Source: Mesostigma viride (lineage: Eukaryota; Streptophyta; Mesostigmatophyceae; Mesostigmatales; Mesostigmataceae). From it: a stretch of DNA of 64,000 nt. Below are positions 1 to 9,469 of the stretch, piece after piece. Each line of letters begins with the position of its first letter. Within the stretch, counting starts at the first letter, position 1. The translations under genes were made by a program, and so were the position numbers. The stretch covers positions 395,001 to 459,000 of the forward strand of contig RPFO01000256.1 of NCBI GenBank assembly GCA_009746045.1. The letters are read 5' to 3'. A model generated the notes under the pieces. The model did no database searches and had not been told where the DNA came from. It saw only the letters and a list, made by a program, of their open reading frames with translations.

Positions 1-288
1 ACTCTCTTCGCGGATCGCACCCCCCAGTTCCCTCCCAATCGATCGGTGTTACATCGTGTCCAGCTCCAGGAGGGTTCCGGGCCGACCGTGTCTCCCATGT
101 ACCGCATGGGCCCAGTCGAGCTGGTGGAGCTCAAGAAGATCCTCATTTCACTGCTCGACGCTGGGCTCATTGAACCCAGCAACAGCCCCTTCTCAGCGGG
201 CGTGCACTGCTCGTTCCCAAGCCAGGGGGCAAGTGGCGTCTGGTGACTGATTACCGGAAGCTGAACGCCATCACCGTCAAGTCCCGGT
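1..288 (+). pseudogene. Ty3 reverse transcriptase, N-terminal part
   Basis: Translation from the first bases gives the typical start of a Ty3 RT, including MYRMGPVELVELKKILISLL and GLIEPSNSPFSAGVH. A frame shift near 225-245 is followed by LVTDYRKLNAITVKSR, the conserved RT segment before the first catalytic Asp. The reading is then cut at 288 by a copia-like element, and resumes at 9470 with the expected YPLLRIDDIFNRV. The gene starts before the window. It would synthesise cDNA from the element's RNA inside virus-like particles. Confidence 0.88.
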
Positions 289-667
289 AGTTAGTCTAAG
301 TCTCCCGCCTGTAGCCTAAGTGGACACGTGCCAGCACCGCCGGCGCCCAATTGGGTACTGGGACGGTGCTGGACTAGTGCAGTCATGGCATGGACACGTG
401 GCTAGACTCAGTATGTGATGAGCCGGTACCTCAGTACCGGGACTGTAGTTGTCATGTTAGGACTGACTAGATCAGGTTGTAACTGATAGGCTAGTCCGTC
501 CAGGATCAGTAAGTTAGGCTTAACTTACGCAAAGTCTGGTCAGCCGCAAGTGACGGCTGACCAGCAGTATATGTGCCCTTCTATCCTAATGCCAAGGTGT
601 CTCGTCGTTCACACACACACGCCATTTGGCAGTGCCCAAGCATTCCAAGCTCAGTGTGTCCATAACT
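289..667 (+). repeat. 5' LTR of copia-like element
   Basis: It is 379 bp long and identical by eye to 9086-9464. It begins AGTTA and ends TAACT, a 5-bp inverted repeat in place of the usual TG...CA ends. Transcription of the element should start here. A short CA run (608-618) lies near its 3' end. The bases after 667 (TGCATTAAAAACC) are where the primer binding site should be, but they are not the common TGG-type complement of an initiator tRNA. Confidence 0.92.
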
Positions 668-772
668 TGCATTAAAAACCTCCGTAAAAAAGACACACGT
701 GAGAGACGACGAGCGTTCAAAGCGTGCATTTCGCGAAAACCTTCATTTTCTACACCCCATCTTTTTCAAAAA

Positions 773-3264
773 ATGTCTAACCCAAATGCTAACAAGGGTA
801 AGGCTCCAATGTACCCCAGGAGCCGGTCCAGCACTCCGACGTCCTCGTCGTCAGGGACGTCGGACTCGGAGCTCGCCGCCCAGGCTGAGATTGAGCGGGC
901 GGCTAGGAGCTTCAATCAGTCTATGGAGGCTGACCCGTCGACGTCCGGGACGTCCTCATCGGGCCACTGGTCCGATGGTTCTTATAGCAGCGTGGTGCTG
1001 CGAGTGCCCCTGTATCCGCAGGGGAGGGGATCCACGCCTGTGGTGAACAGGCCGAGGGGTCCTCCTACGCCCCGACAGCTGCAGCGGCGGGGGCGGGACC
1101 TTCGGCACCTCCTGCAGAGGAGGAGTCCATGGAGCTGTATGGGCTGCAGCCTGGTTCCTCAGCCGAGGAGCAGGACGACGCCGTTCGCGGCAGGTGGCCG
1201 CAGATGAAGGCTTCGCCAGGGCGATGGCTGAGCGCGAGGAGCGGGAGTTTCGGCGCGCGGACACGCACGCTCGTGCTCGCGCCCAGCAGAGGGCGGATGC
1301 TGAGAACGTGCGCCGGGCGTTGTTTCGCAGCGATGTGGCTTCTGGCGAGGAGCAGTTTGAGGTGATGCGTCGGGGGGACCTTGCATGTTTTAAAAGTCTG
1401 CGTCGGTCTCGTGAGCCGAAGGTACACCTAGGTGTGCATCAGGAGTCGGAGTTCTCTTTGACAGGTCCGTCGGGGGCATCTGCTGAGGACGAGATCCTCA
1501 TGACCCCGGCAATGGTGGCGCGGGAGCGTGAAGCGCAGAAGCGCATGGAGACGTTCACGCCGACAAGCTCCGTCGGCAGGCGCGGAGGGCCGCGGCAGAG
1601 GCCAAGAAGGAGCGCGAGCAGGCGGAGCGGGAGAGGCAGGTTGCGCTGGCGGAGCGCATCAAGCTCAAAATGTCGATCACCCAGGTGCGCCGGGACCGGA
1701 TGGTCCGCGAACTCAGGGTATGGAAAAAGGCGCAGGCGATGAAGCTGCAGCGCATGGCTGAGATGGAGGCGCCTGGCAGGCAGGAGGCGCAGGAGCGTTA
1801 CAGACGCTCGCTGGCACGGTGGGAAGCCAATGTGGGCAGGATGGAGGGCGTATCCTGAAGCAGCGACGACGCATGCTCAAGCATGCACGTAAGACAGCGG
1901 TGAGGGGACCGCTTGGTGAAGCGGTGAGAGCCGAGTTTGGCCTTGGGCCGGATGAGGATGTTTCTGCAAGCCAAATGTTTTATTATTTGTCGCAGCCCAA
2001 GAAGACCATCACCAACCGTGATGGCACTGCCGCACGCACGCGTGTTTACAGGCAGCCTGGTGAAGCCGGACCGTCTAACCTGTCCAACAGGGAGGACATC
2101 ATCGAGCAGCTTCAGCTGGCGCAAGCCATGCTGGAAGCGACCACCCGCTGTCTCCAGGCGAGCAGGAGAGGTTGGCCGACACGGTGGCCAGGCTGGTGGC
2201 ATCGCTGAAGCCGGTCAAGCGCAGGGCGCAGGCAGAGGCATGCGCACCCAGCCAAAGCGGAGGAGGGACGAGGGGGCGGATGACGAGAGGGGGGCAACCA
2301 GGGCGGGGTAGGACACGGCACCCAGGAGTCTGCACCAACACGGCACGAGGGCGGGAGCGGCAGCAGCAGCAGCAGCAACAGCAACAGCAGCAGCAGCAGC
2401 AGCCGCCTGCAGGAACGACCACAACCTCCAACATGGCCTTGATAGGCCCAGGTTTGATCCAAAAAAGAAAGAGGACAAGCTAGTGTTTCCGGGTTTGCCA
2501 GAGGGCCATACCCAGGACGAAGCTAGGGAGTGGTTGTTTAAGTTGTCACATGCATATGCTAGCGACAATGTCCGTGATTGGTTTGCCTCTCTACGTGCGT
2601 CCACACCCATCCATCAATCTGCCAAGCCTATCCAGCAGTTGGTACAATTGTACCAAAAGCGTGCCAGCAGCGGGGTAGACGTGGCAGAAAATGTGTTGTG
2701 GGCGCAGTTCATGGTTGATCTTAGGGCACTTGTTACCACGGGGGAGCACTTAGAAGTGCTTAAGGGCTTCCAGTGGATAGAGGCCTATAAGGTCAATAAG
2801 CGTGACTATGTGAGTGACAACAAAAAGTATGTCATGTACATAGAGGGGATGAGGAGCTGAAGAAGCTCAATGCCAAGTACCTAGTACACCTATGGCTACA
2901 AAAGGCAGAACTGGACCCCACCACCCTGTCAGTAATCCTGGCAGGTCTGAAGGATAAGTGGGAGGACTTCAGGAAGGCAATGGCCTATGTGCAGCAATGC
3001 CTAGAGCCGTTTGCTGCTGCAGCCAAGGAGGAAAGGTGAAGCAGGTAAAGGGGGAGGAAGCCTCAGGTACGGGGCTCTCCAAGAAGCAGATGCAGTCGCT
3101 GGTAGCCCAGGTAAAGGCGGTAATGGGGGGGATAAAAACAAAAACAACAAAAGTGGGGGAGGTGGAAACAAGGGGGGGGAAAGAACAATAACAATAAAAA
3201 CAGAAAACAAAGTGGGGGAGCTAGCAAGCCAGGGGGTGCTAAGCCAGCAGGGGGGGACAAGAGG
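773..3264 (+). pseudogene. Gag of copia-like element, multiply frameshifted
   Basis: The likely start is ATG at 773 (MSNPNANKGKAP), 105 bp after the LTR. Sensible protein then jumps between frames. A Ser/Thr-rich N-terminus (773-1030) is followed by a charged, probably coiled-coil stretch (about 1194-1858, repeated Arg/Glu/Ala such as REREAQKRMETF). A segment at 1819-2208 includes AEFGLGPDEDVSASQMFYYL. A poly-Gln tract from (CAG/CAA)n lies at 2361-2402. A capsid-like helical part (about 2477-3040) includes EAREWLFKLSHAYASDNVRDW. A Lys/Asn/Gly-rich linker (about 3100-3264) leads into the zinc knuckle. At least six frame changes are needed, by decay or by sequencing indels. Confidence 0.7.
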
Positions 3265-6069
3265 TTGCCTCATGACCCCACCAAACATTGCACTAGGTGC
3301 CTTTGTAAGGGGCACCTAAAAGATGATTGCTGGAAAGGCAAACCCGACTATGGTTCTGACGTTGATGTTTGTCCTGGATGCTGGAAAACACGTCACCCCA
3401 TTGCAGCAGGAGCGCGCTGCACGGCACCCAGGCACAACAAGACCACGCCAGGGCGCTACAACCGCGCGGGGGCGGCAGACCAGGGTGACTCCTGTAAGCT
3501 ACCCTCACCATTTTTCACAAATGGTTTCCTGTTACCTTCTGTCTGCCAAGTGTTGCCTGAGTGTGATGATGTGGATTGGGAAGTGGCATATGACATGACA
3601 CTGTCACACATGATGCGTGACCCCACCATAGCTTCCCTTAGTGCAGCAGCAGAAAAGGTAATCACGTATGGTGCTCTAGCAGAGCAACTGCACAAGGTTA
3701 TGGGCCATGAGGCTGTGGCTGAAAGGCTAGCCAATAAAATACAAGGCCATGATCTGGAACAGATGTGCAGGCACGTACGTAAGCACTGTGAGCAATGTCA
3801 GCTATATGCTCCTAAGCCCAGAAAATGGCATGTGGCCACACCACCACTGGCTAGAGGCAAACTGGTTGGGGATGTTATACACGTGGTGAAGGACACGGTA
3901 TACTACCTAGTCATAAAGGATGCCTGGTCAAGGTTTGTGGTAGTGGAGCCCCTGCCTGGGATGGATAAAGAGCAGCTGCACAGAGCTTTACAGATAGCCT
4001 TGGCACGTTTTCACCCCATTGAAAAAGTAATGCTGGATCAGCAGTTTCTCTGCATCCAGGACAGGAATGACCTGCCCAAGATAGAAGTGTCTGGGGCTCA
4101 AGATCATGAACGTCAGGGGTTGGTAGAACGTACCATGAGAGCCATCAGGGATGTGATAAGAAAAATGCCATCCAGGTTGGCTGACTCTGGTAGCTATGCT
4201 GACAGGGCATCTTGGGCAGCAGGGGTGACTACCCAGCTAAACGCCAAACCAATAATGTCCTCACCTTTTGGGGAAATCACCCCAACTGGCCTTCAGTCAG
4301 GCAGCTATGCTTCAGAGGTACACACTCACTACAACACACAAAGGCAGCACTTAGCCAAGTTGCTGGCAAAGAAAGACAAAAATAATGCCAGGCCTGTGTT
4401 TGAAGTGGGGGACCATGTGTTGTTTTTCAGAGAGGGTGACAGAGGAAGAGCACACTCTGCCAGATGGCACGGTCCAGCTGTAGTCACCAAAATTCATGAA
4501 GAAGGGACTGCAGTCACTATACAACATGACAGAGAGCGTGTGGTCAGCAAGCATAGACTCAAGCTTTATTACCCACCACTGGCAGACGTGTCAGGGGTAG
4601 AATTCTTGGACATGGATTCAGAGCAGGAGTCTGGTGGATTGATCTCACCCAATGAATTGGCTAAGGACGTCATTGATGCAAGCACTAGCACCACAGTAGA
4701 AGCTCCTGTGTTCCTCAGTAGTGCAGCCCCACTACAACCCAATAGTCCACCTGGGCAGGAGGACGGTGCACAGGGTGAGCAGCAGGTAGCACCTCCCTCA
4801 CACCTGGAGGAGTCACAAAATAGAGCAGATCCTGTCGTTCCCAGGAAGTCATTTGCTGAGATTCTTAAGGCCTTGCACAAGGCACACAACACTAAAGCAG
4901 TTGTGGCAACAGGTACAGCACAGGTCAATGCTGTAGGGGATGCAGGTCAAGATCCTAGTATTTTGGCTGTAGACACCCAAGCACAGGTGAGTATCATCAG
5001 TGCAGCAGCTGTATCTGGTCTGAAAATGAAGGCCTCACCATGGGCTAGAGTGTCAGATTTTTCAGGCAAAACCAAAATGCAGGTCAAAGGTCAGGTGAGC
5101 ATTCAAATCTTGGGTATGCCCACTCCATTTCAGGTGGTTGAGGGTTACTCAGGGAATGCCCTGTTAGGGGAACCTTTTGTATCTTACCCTGGTGTTGTCA
5201 TCTCAGCTGGGAGGTTGAGTGTGGCAGGGGTAGGACAGGTGCCTCTAGATCATTTTAAAATCCCTTTGAGCCAGATTAGCACTGGGTTGGATGCTGCCAT
5301 CAATGCAGTTAAGCCCAAGTACCTCCCAGGTCAGGAACCGTGTGTGGAGGACCTCATACACTCTCAAAAGCTACACCCTTCAGCGTTTGGGCTTGGTAGA
5401 TGGGATGTTGCATCCATGTCTCCCCTGTCCTATGATGATATTGTACGGGACTGCCAGACGCAGATTGGGTTTCTTAAGTGGCTGGAGGCTTTTACCAAAG
5501 CCAGGGAGGAGTGGGTTGTTCCAGATGCACGTAGTCCCACACACACACCACCTGTGACTCCTCTTGATGCTATGCCAGCTGGAGCCAAGAAGCTAAGGTT
5601 AAAGTTTGTGTGCAAGCATAAACCTCAGGCTGATGGGGGACCACCCATTTTCCATGCTAGGCCATGTGTCACTGAGTTCAGGGGCTCTACAGAGCTGACA
5701 GAGGCTGAGCTTTATACTCCTGGTATTCAGCAAACGTCTCTCAAGGTGTTGCTTTCCTTGTTTTTGCATCAGCTTAATACAGGGAAGGATTATGTGTGTA
5801 AAGCCACAGATATCAAAAGAGCCTTTCTAAAGGGGGACCCTGCCATAGCACAGCAGGTCTGGAGAGGTCAGGTATACGTGGTGAATACTCCTAAGGTGTG
5901 GCACAGGGATATTGTTCAACCCTTGTTGAGGCCAAACCTGGGGGTTGAAGGGTTGCAGTCAGCTCCAAAAATTTTTAGGCTGTCTGCACAGGAGGTATTC
6001 ATGAAGCTAGGGGCCACCTATGATGACATTGACCCTTGCTGTTTGTCATCCCACACCCTGATGGAATGA
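3265..6069 (+). CDS. Copia-like pol: zinc knuckle, integrase, aspartic protease, RT N-terminal half
   Basis: The 934-codon open frame has no clear own start and reads in from gag. In order: a CCHC knuckle CTRCLCKGHLKDDC (3286-3327) and a second Cys pair (CPGCW); an integrase with an HHCC-type zinc site (GH near 3705, CEQC near 3790) and the catalytic triad Asp (GDVIHV, about 3870), Asp (LDQQF, about 4033) and Glu (LVERTM, about 4123); then a small beta-rich module around RWHGPAVVTKI. An acidic linker follows. A retropepsin-like domain has AVDTQAQVSIIS (about 4966) and ALLGEPFV (about 5158). The copia RT begins at about 5580 and contains ATDIKRAFLKGDP. The Gly after the protease catalytic Asp-Thr is Gln here. 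The frame ends in the RT at a one-base shift near 6036. Confidence 0.88.
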   Translation: MPHDPTKHCTRCLCKGHLKDDCWKGKPDYGSDVDVCPGCWKTRHPIAAGARCTAPRHNKTTPGRYNRAGAADQGDSCKLPSPFFTNGFLLPSVCQVLPECDDVDWEVAYDMTLSHMMRDPTIASLSAAAEKVITYGALAEQLHKVMGHEAVAERLANKIQGHDLEQMCRHVRKHCEQCQLYAPKPRKWHVATPPLARGKLVGDVIHVVKDTVYYLVIKDAWSRFVVVEPLPGMDKEQLHRALQIALARFHPIEKVMLDQQFLCIQDRNDLPKIEVSGAQDHERQGLVERTMRAIRDVIRKMPSRLADSGSYADRASWAAGVTTQLNAKPIMSSPFGEITPTGLQSGSYASEVHTHYNTQRQHLAKLLAKKDKNNARPVFEVGDHVLFFREGDRGRAHSARWHGPAVVTKIHEEGTAVTIQHDRERVVSKHRLKLYYPPLADVSGVEFLDMDSEQESGGLISPNELAKDVIDASTSTTVEAPVFLSSAAPLQPNSPPGQEDGAQGEQQVAPPSHLEESQNRADPVVPRKSFAEILKALHKAHNTKAVVATGTAQVNAVGDAGQDPSILAVDTQAQVSIISAAAVSGLKMKASPWARVSDFSGKTKMQVKGQVSIQILGMPTPFQVVEGYSGNALLGEPFVSYPGVVISAGRLSVAGVGQVPLDHFKIPLSQISTGLDAAINAVKPKYLPGQEPCVEDLIHSQKLHPSAFGLGRWDVASMSPLSYDDIVRDCQTQIGFLKWLEAFTKAREEWVVPDARSPTHTPPVTPLDAMPAGAKKLRLKFVCKHKPQADGGPPIFHARPCVTEFRGSTELTEAELYTPGIQQTSLKVLLSLFLHQLNTGKDYVCKATDIKRAFLKGDPAIAQQVWRGQVYVVNTPKVWHRDIVQPLLRPNLGVEGLQSAPKIFRLSAQEVFMKLGATYDDIDPCCLSSHTLME

Positions 6070-6998
6070 TGATGTTTGTCTGGCATGGGGATGATCAGTT
6101 AATCTCAGGTCCTAGAGCTGCAGTGGATGCTTTCATAGCTCAGGTGTCTGCCAGTTTTGAGATTGGCAAGCAGCTAGAGCTGGGCAAGGAGCCAGTCAAG
6201 TTCTGTGGCATGATGCTTGAGTTGCTGCAGCAGCAGGGCAGCTGGGTTTGTTCCATGCAGGCCTCTGCTGAATACATTAAGTCTTGTCTGGATGTCCTGC
6301 CTGTTCACATCACCCCTGACATGTGCCCTACCATTAGAGGCAAGCTTGGTTGGCTATGTGCTACATGTGCACCCCACCTGGCTTTTGTGAGCAGGGTAGA
6401 TGATGAGGTACTACAGGAGGTAGGAGCACGGGCAATCAAGCAGTTGTTGCATGATGGTCCACCTTTGATGCTTCACTCACTGGACCTGTTTACTCCCATT
6501 CACATCACGTGCATGATGGATAGTTCAATGGAGTCCAGGGTAGTTACCAAGGTTCAAGCCAGAGAGGCTGGATTGTTTTTCCTGCATAACCAAGGTGGGA
6601 AGAAGTCACTAGTCTCCTGGTTCAGTAGATTGCACAAGAGGAAAGCTGTGAGTAGCAATGTAGCTGAATGCAGGGCTGTGGTATCTTCTGTCTTGCATGC
6701 AAGGTATCTCAATCACTTGCTGGTCTGGCTTCAACACCAGGCTGGTAGCTCTGCAGGAGTGAAAGCACATTTGCTGACTGACTCTCAATCTATCATCTCT
6801 TTCCTTGCCAATCCTTTGGCTGTACACTCGGACCTGGATTGGATTGTGCTAAAACAGGAATGCAAGTACCTGGAGTCTAAAGCCCACGTCAGGGACAAAG
6901 ACAATGCTGCAGATGCACTGACCAAGGTGCCACAAGCAGCAGGACCACAATACCAGGTCTTGTATGGGTTGATGAACCCTGGTTACAGTCTGAAGTGA
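6036..6998 (+). CDS. Copia-like pol continued: RT catalytic core and RNase H
   Basis: The RT continues one frame back (-1) from the preceding segment: LFVIPHPDGMMMFVWHGDDQ. WHGDD stands where copia RTs have YVDD, so both Asp residues of the polymerase site are kept. RNase H follows with Asp (CMMDSS, about 6514), Glu (NVAECRAV, about 6660), Asp (LTDSQS, about 6775) and the closing ADALTK signature (about 6911), which is typical of copia elements. The stop is at 6996-6998. The shift lies inside RT rather than at a gag-pol border, so I take it as damage or a sequencing indel, not programmed frameshifting. Confidence 0.87.
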   Translation: MLFVIPHPDGMMMFVWHGDDQLISGPRAAVDAFIAQVSASFEIGKQLELGKEPVKFCGMMLELLQQQGSWVCSMQASAEYIKSCLDVLPVHITPDMCPTIRGKLGWLCATCAPHLAFVSRVDDEVLQEVGARAIKQLLHDGPPLMLHSLDLFTPIHITCMMDSSMESRVVTKVQAREAGLFFLHNQGGKKSLVSWFSRLHKRKAVSSNVAECRAVVSSVLHARYLNHLLVWLQHQAGSSAGVKAHLLTDSQSIISFLANPLAVHSDLDWIVLKQECKYLESKAHVRDKDNAADALTKVPQAAGPQYQVLYGLMNPGYSLK

Positions 6999-7243
6999 CT
7001 GGCACATTGTACATGTTAGCCCATGACCCCCTGCCTAATACTGCAGCTGAAAGGCTGCAGTGGCAGCTGGGTAGTTTTCTGACAGTGAGAAGCACTGGTC
7101 TAGAAAGTTGGGACATGATGAATGTGTTATTTATTGAATAAAATTTTGTGAGACACTTGTTTGGATGACCATGACATGCTGGGGCCTGGAGCACCCATCT
7201 CACTCAGTTAAGAAACCATGCTTGAGACATGGGGCCTTTTTAA

Positions 7244-8942
7244 CCCCTCATTGGTCTTGCAGCCGATTTTCCGCCAAAAATCGACTTGCAGCCGATGCAT
7301 CGGCTGCTCCGCGGGGGACCAAATTGCGCGAAAACTATTGAGAATTAGGAAACGTTTAGCTGAGAAGATCGAAAGTTTATAATTTTCCTCACAGCATGGT
7401 ACTAGGGTTCGCATACTTCTGACAAAGTTATAGAGGTGTTCTGGCCGGTCAAAGTACAAGGGGTCAGGGTACTTTTTCACGTAAAACGTGCATTCCGGAA
7501 AACGACGACCTGGCCATGGCGGCTTGCGCCCACGCATGGCATTTACGTTTGCGTTCGAATTTTCTGGCCAAACTTAGGATATTGATTTTATACGTCCTAA
7601 AGATGCTACAGGCTAATTTTTGGTTCGCGGGAATGCCATTTGATAGGTGTCGGCAGCGTTCTTGCTGGAAACAACTGCGATCAGGCCGGACGATAGAAAC
7701 GTTGACAGCAATACCTTTACGGCATATTTTAAAGGATATATTGGTTTCTTTGTACTTATTATGATACATAGTAGTCATAAACGTGCAAGGGTGGCAAGAA
7801 ATCGCCGAATCTAGCGACCATGCTGCACAACTTTGGTGTGCCGAAATGCGCCATTTTGCGGCCACCGCCTGGGCCAAGGTAACGCCATCCATGCCTGGTA
7901 AAGCTTCAGCATCGTTTTCCTATCGATGTTTGACATTTATATATACGTTCTAGCTTGTGTAGCACATTCTTTTTGCATTATTCATGCTCTTTCTTGACCC
8001 TGGCCTGGCCCCTTTCTAAAACACCCTTCTTAGATGCTTCCCTCAGTCAGTTGACCTGCCACAGTGTGATGGTGATAAGTTTTAGATGCTGTATGGGTTT
8101 GAATACCTCCATATATGTTTGTTATACATTTCCCATACACATATTGCATGATTGTGAGGCAGTTGGCTGGTCTCTGTGGCATCATCAAGCACGTAACTGG
8201 TGAGTAAAAGCTTCCCATTGACAGCATGTGCCACCAGGTGTGCTGGCCATCACCTGGCAAGCTATAGCAGCTTAGGCCTAGTTTATCCTTGCTAGGGCAG
8301 GCTGAAATAGGCTCAACGTCACTAGTTTGTTGGTGGCTGCCTCCTATAATGTATGCCTTGCGTAGGGTATCCGTACCACGTTACCTACGTGCATGGACAA
8401 GGTGGCACCTGCACATAGGTGCCATGTAAGGGCAGTGTGATGATGCAGTTATGTTTCCCCATCATTGTGGAAGGGAAATGTATTGTATGGCATGGTTGGG
8501 GGCCATATTAGTAGGTATTAGTAGGTAGTATGCCCACCCCTACCCCCTTGGTTGCTTTGTACCAACGGTACCCCTATGGGCTGTACTGGGTGTAACTGCT
8601 GGTATACCCACCCAAATGATGACCCCAATGGCTCAAACTGTTCAGCAACTAATTGTTTATCATCCCTGAAGTGGTAGGTGCCTAGGTCTTATAACATAAT
8701 TCAAAATGCACATTCTACCAAAAATGAAAACGCGCGTCTCGACCCCCCTAACTTTGGCGGTAGTTTTCTATGGCCTACCCTGCAGATATGTTAGGTTGTG
8801 ATAGCTCACCCCGAAGGGCAACTCATGGACATGCTTGACCCCCAAGGACAGCCCTTGGATGTTGGTAGGTTGGGTGTGGGGTGGTTTGCAAATTTAGCAT
8901 TTTGCAGCCAATTTTTCGGCTTTAAATGGGACCAATGAGGGG
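7244..8942. mobile_element. TTAA-flanked non-autonomous DNA element (family 1)
   Basis: It lies between the copia-like pol stop and the 3' LTR. The 13-bp perfect terminal inverted repeat is CCCCTCATTGGTC at the left and its reverse complement at the right end. TTAA flanks it on both sides (7240-7243 and 8943-8946). TTAA duplication and 13-bp repeats starting with C residues are piggyBac hallmarks. The 1.7 kb inside has no credible transposase. Subterminal copies of a GCAGCCGATTTT-like motif are present. It presumably moves with a transposase encoded elsewhere. Confidence 0.75.
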
Positions 8943-9076
8943 TTAATGCATCTCTTGTACATGTGTGAGGTGACCTTTAGGTCCTAGTAGGTTATCTGAC
9001 AGTTTTTTTAAGGCATTGGGAATGGCTGCGTCCATTTGATGGCTATGTGTGTTTCTGTTGAAACCCAAAGAAAACT

Positions 9077-9085
9077 TAAAGTGGG
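9077..9085 (+). other. Polypurine tract of copia-like element
   Basis: The bases TAAAGTGGG directly precede the first base of the 3' LTR. A short purine run of the AAAGTGGG type at this position is the usual plus-strand primer of copia retrotransposons. Its position also fixes the LTR start at 9086. Confidence 0.7.
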
Positions 9086-9464
9086 AGTTAGTCTAAGTCT
9101 CCCGCCTGTAGCCTAAGTGGACACGTGCCAGCACCGCCGGCGCCCAATTGGGTACTGGGACGGTGCTGGACTAGTGCAGTCATGGCATGGACACGTGGCT
9201 AGACTCAGTATGTGATGAGCCGGTACCTCAGTACCGGGACTGTAGTTGTCATGTTAGGACTGACTAGATCAGGTTGTAACTGATAGGCTAGTCCGTCCAG
9301 GATCAGTAAGTTAGGCTTAACTTACGCAAAGTCTGGTCAGCCGCAAGTGACGGCTGACCAGCAGTATATGTGCCCTTCTATCCTAATGCCAAGGTGTCTC
9401 GTCGTTCACACACACACGCCATTTGGCAGTGCCCAAGCATTCCAAGCTCAGTGTGTCCATAACT
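9086..9464 (+). repeat. 3' LTR of copia-like element
   Basis: This 379-bp copy is identical by eye to 289-667 and is followed by the target duplication CCGGT (9465-9469). The Ty3 RT reading frame resumes immediately. Confidence 0.92.
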
Positions 9465-9469
9465 CCGGT

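Larger units (their letters stand above)
289..9464 (+). mobile_element. Complete copia-like LTR retrotransposon with unusual domain order
   Basis: This 9176-bp element is bounded by two 379-bp LTRs that look identical base for base. It is flanked by the 5-bp target duplication CCGGT (284-288 and 9465-9469). The interior holds a frameshifted gag (773 to about 3264) and a pol reading in the order CCHC zinc knuckle, integrase, aspartic protease, RT, RNase H (3265-6998). About 2 kb of 3' non-coding DNA follows and contains a TTAA-flanked element (7244-8942). A polypurine tract sits directly before the 3' LTR. Identical LTRs imply recent insertion. The RT and RNase H are of Ty1/copia type, but integrase before protease is not the usual copia arrangement. 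Confidence 0.93.

Noticed and set aside
6030-6040. Programmed frameshift in the copia-like pol
   Set aside because: The shift lies in the middle of RT, not between gag and pol, and no slippery heptamer or downstream structure is evident.
7208-7892. Antisense ORFs after the copia-like pol
   Set aside because: They lie across the border and interior of the TTAA element, show no family motif and have irregular composition.
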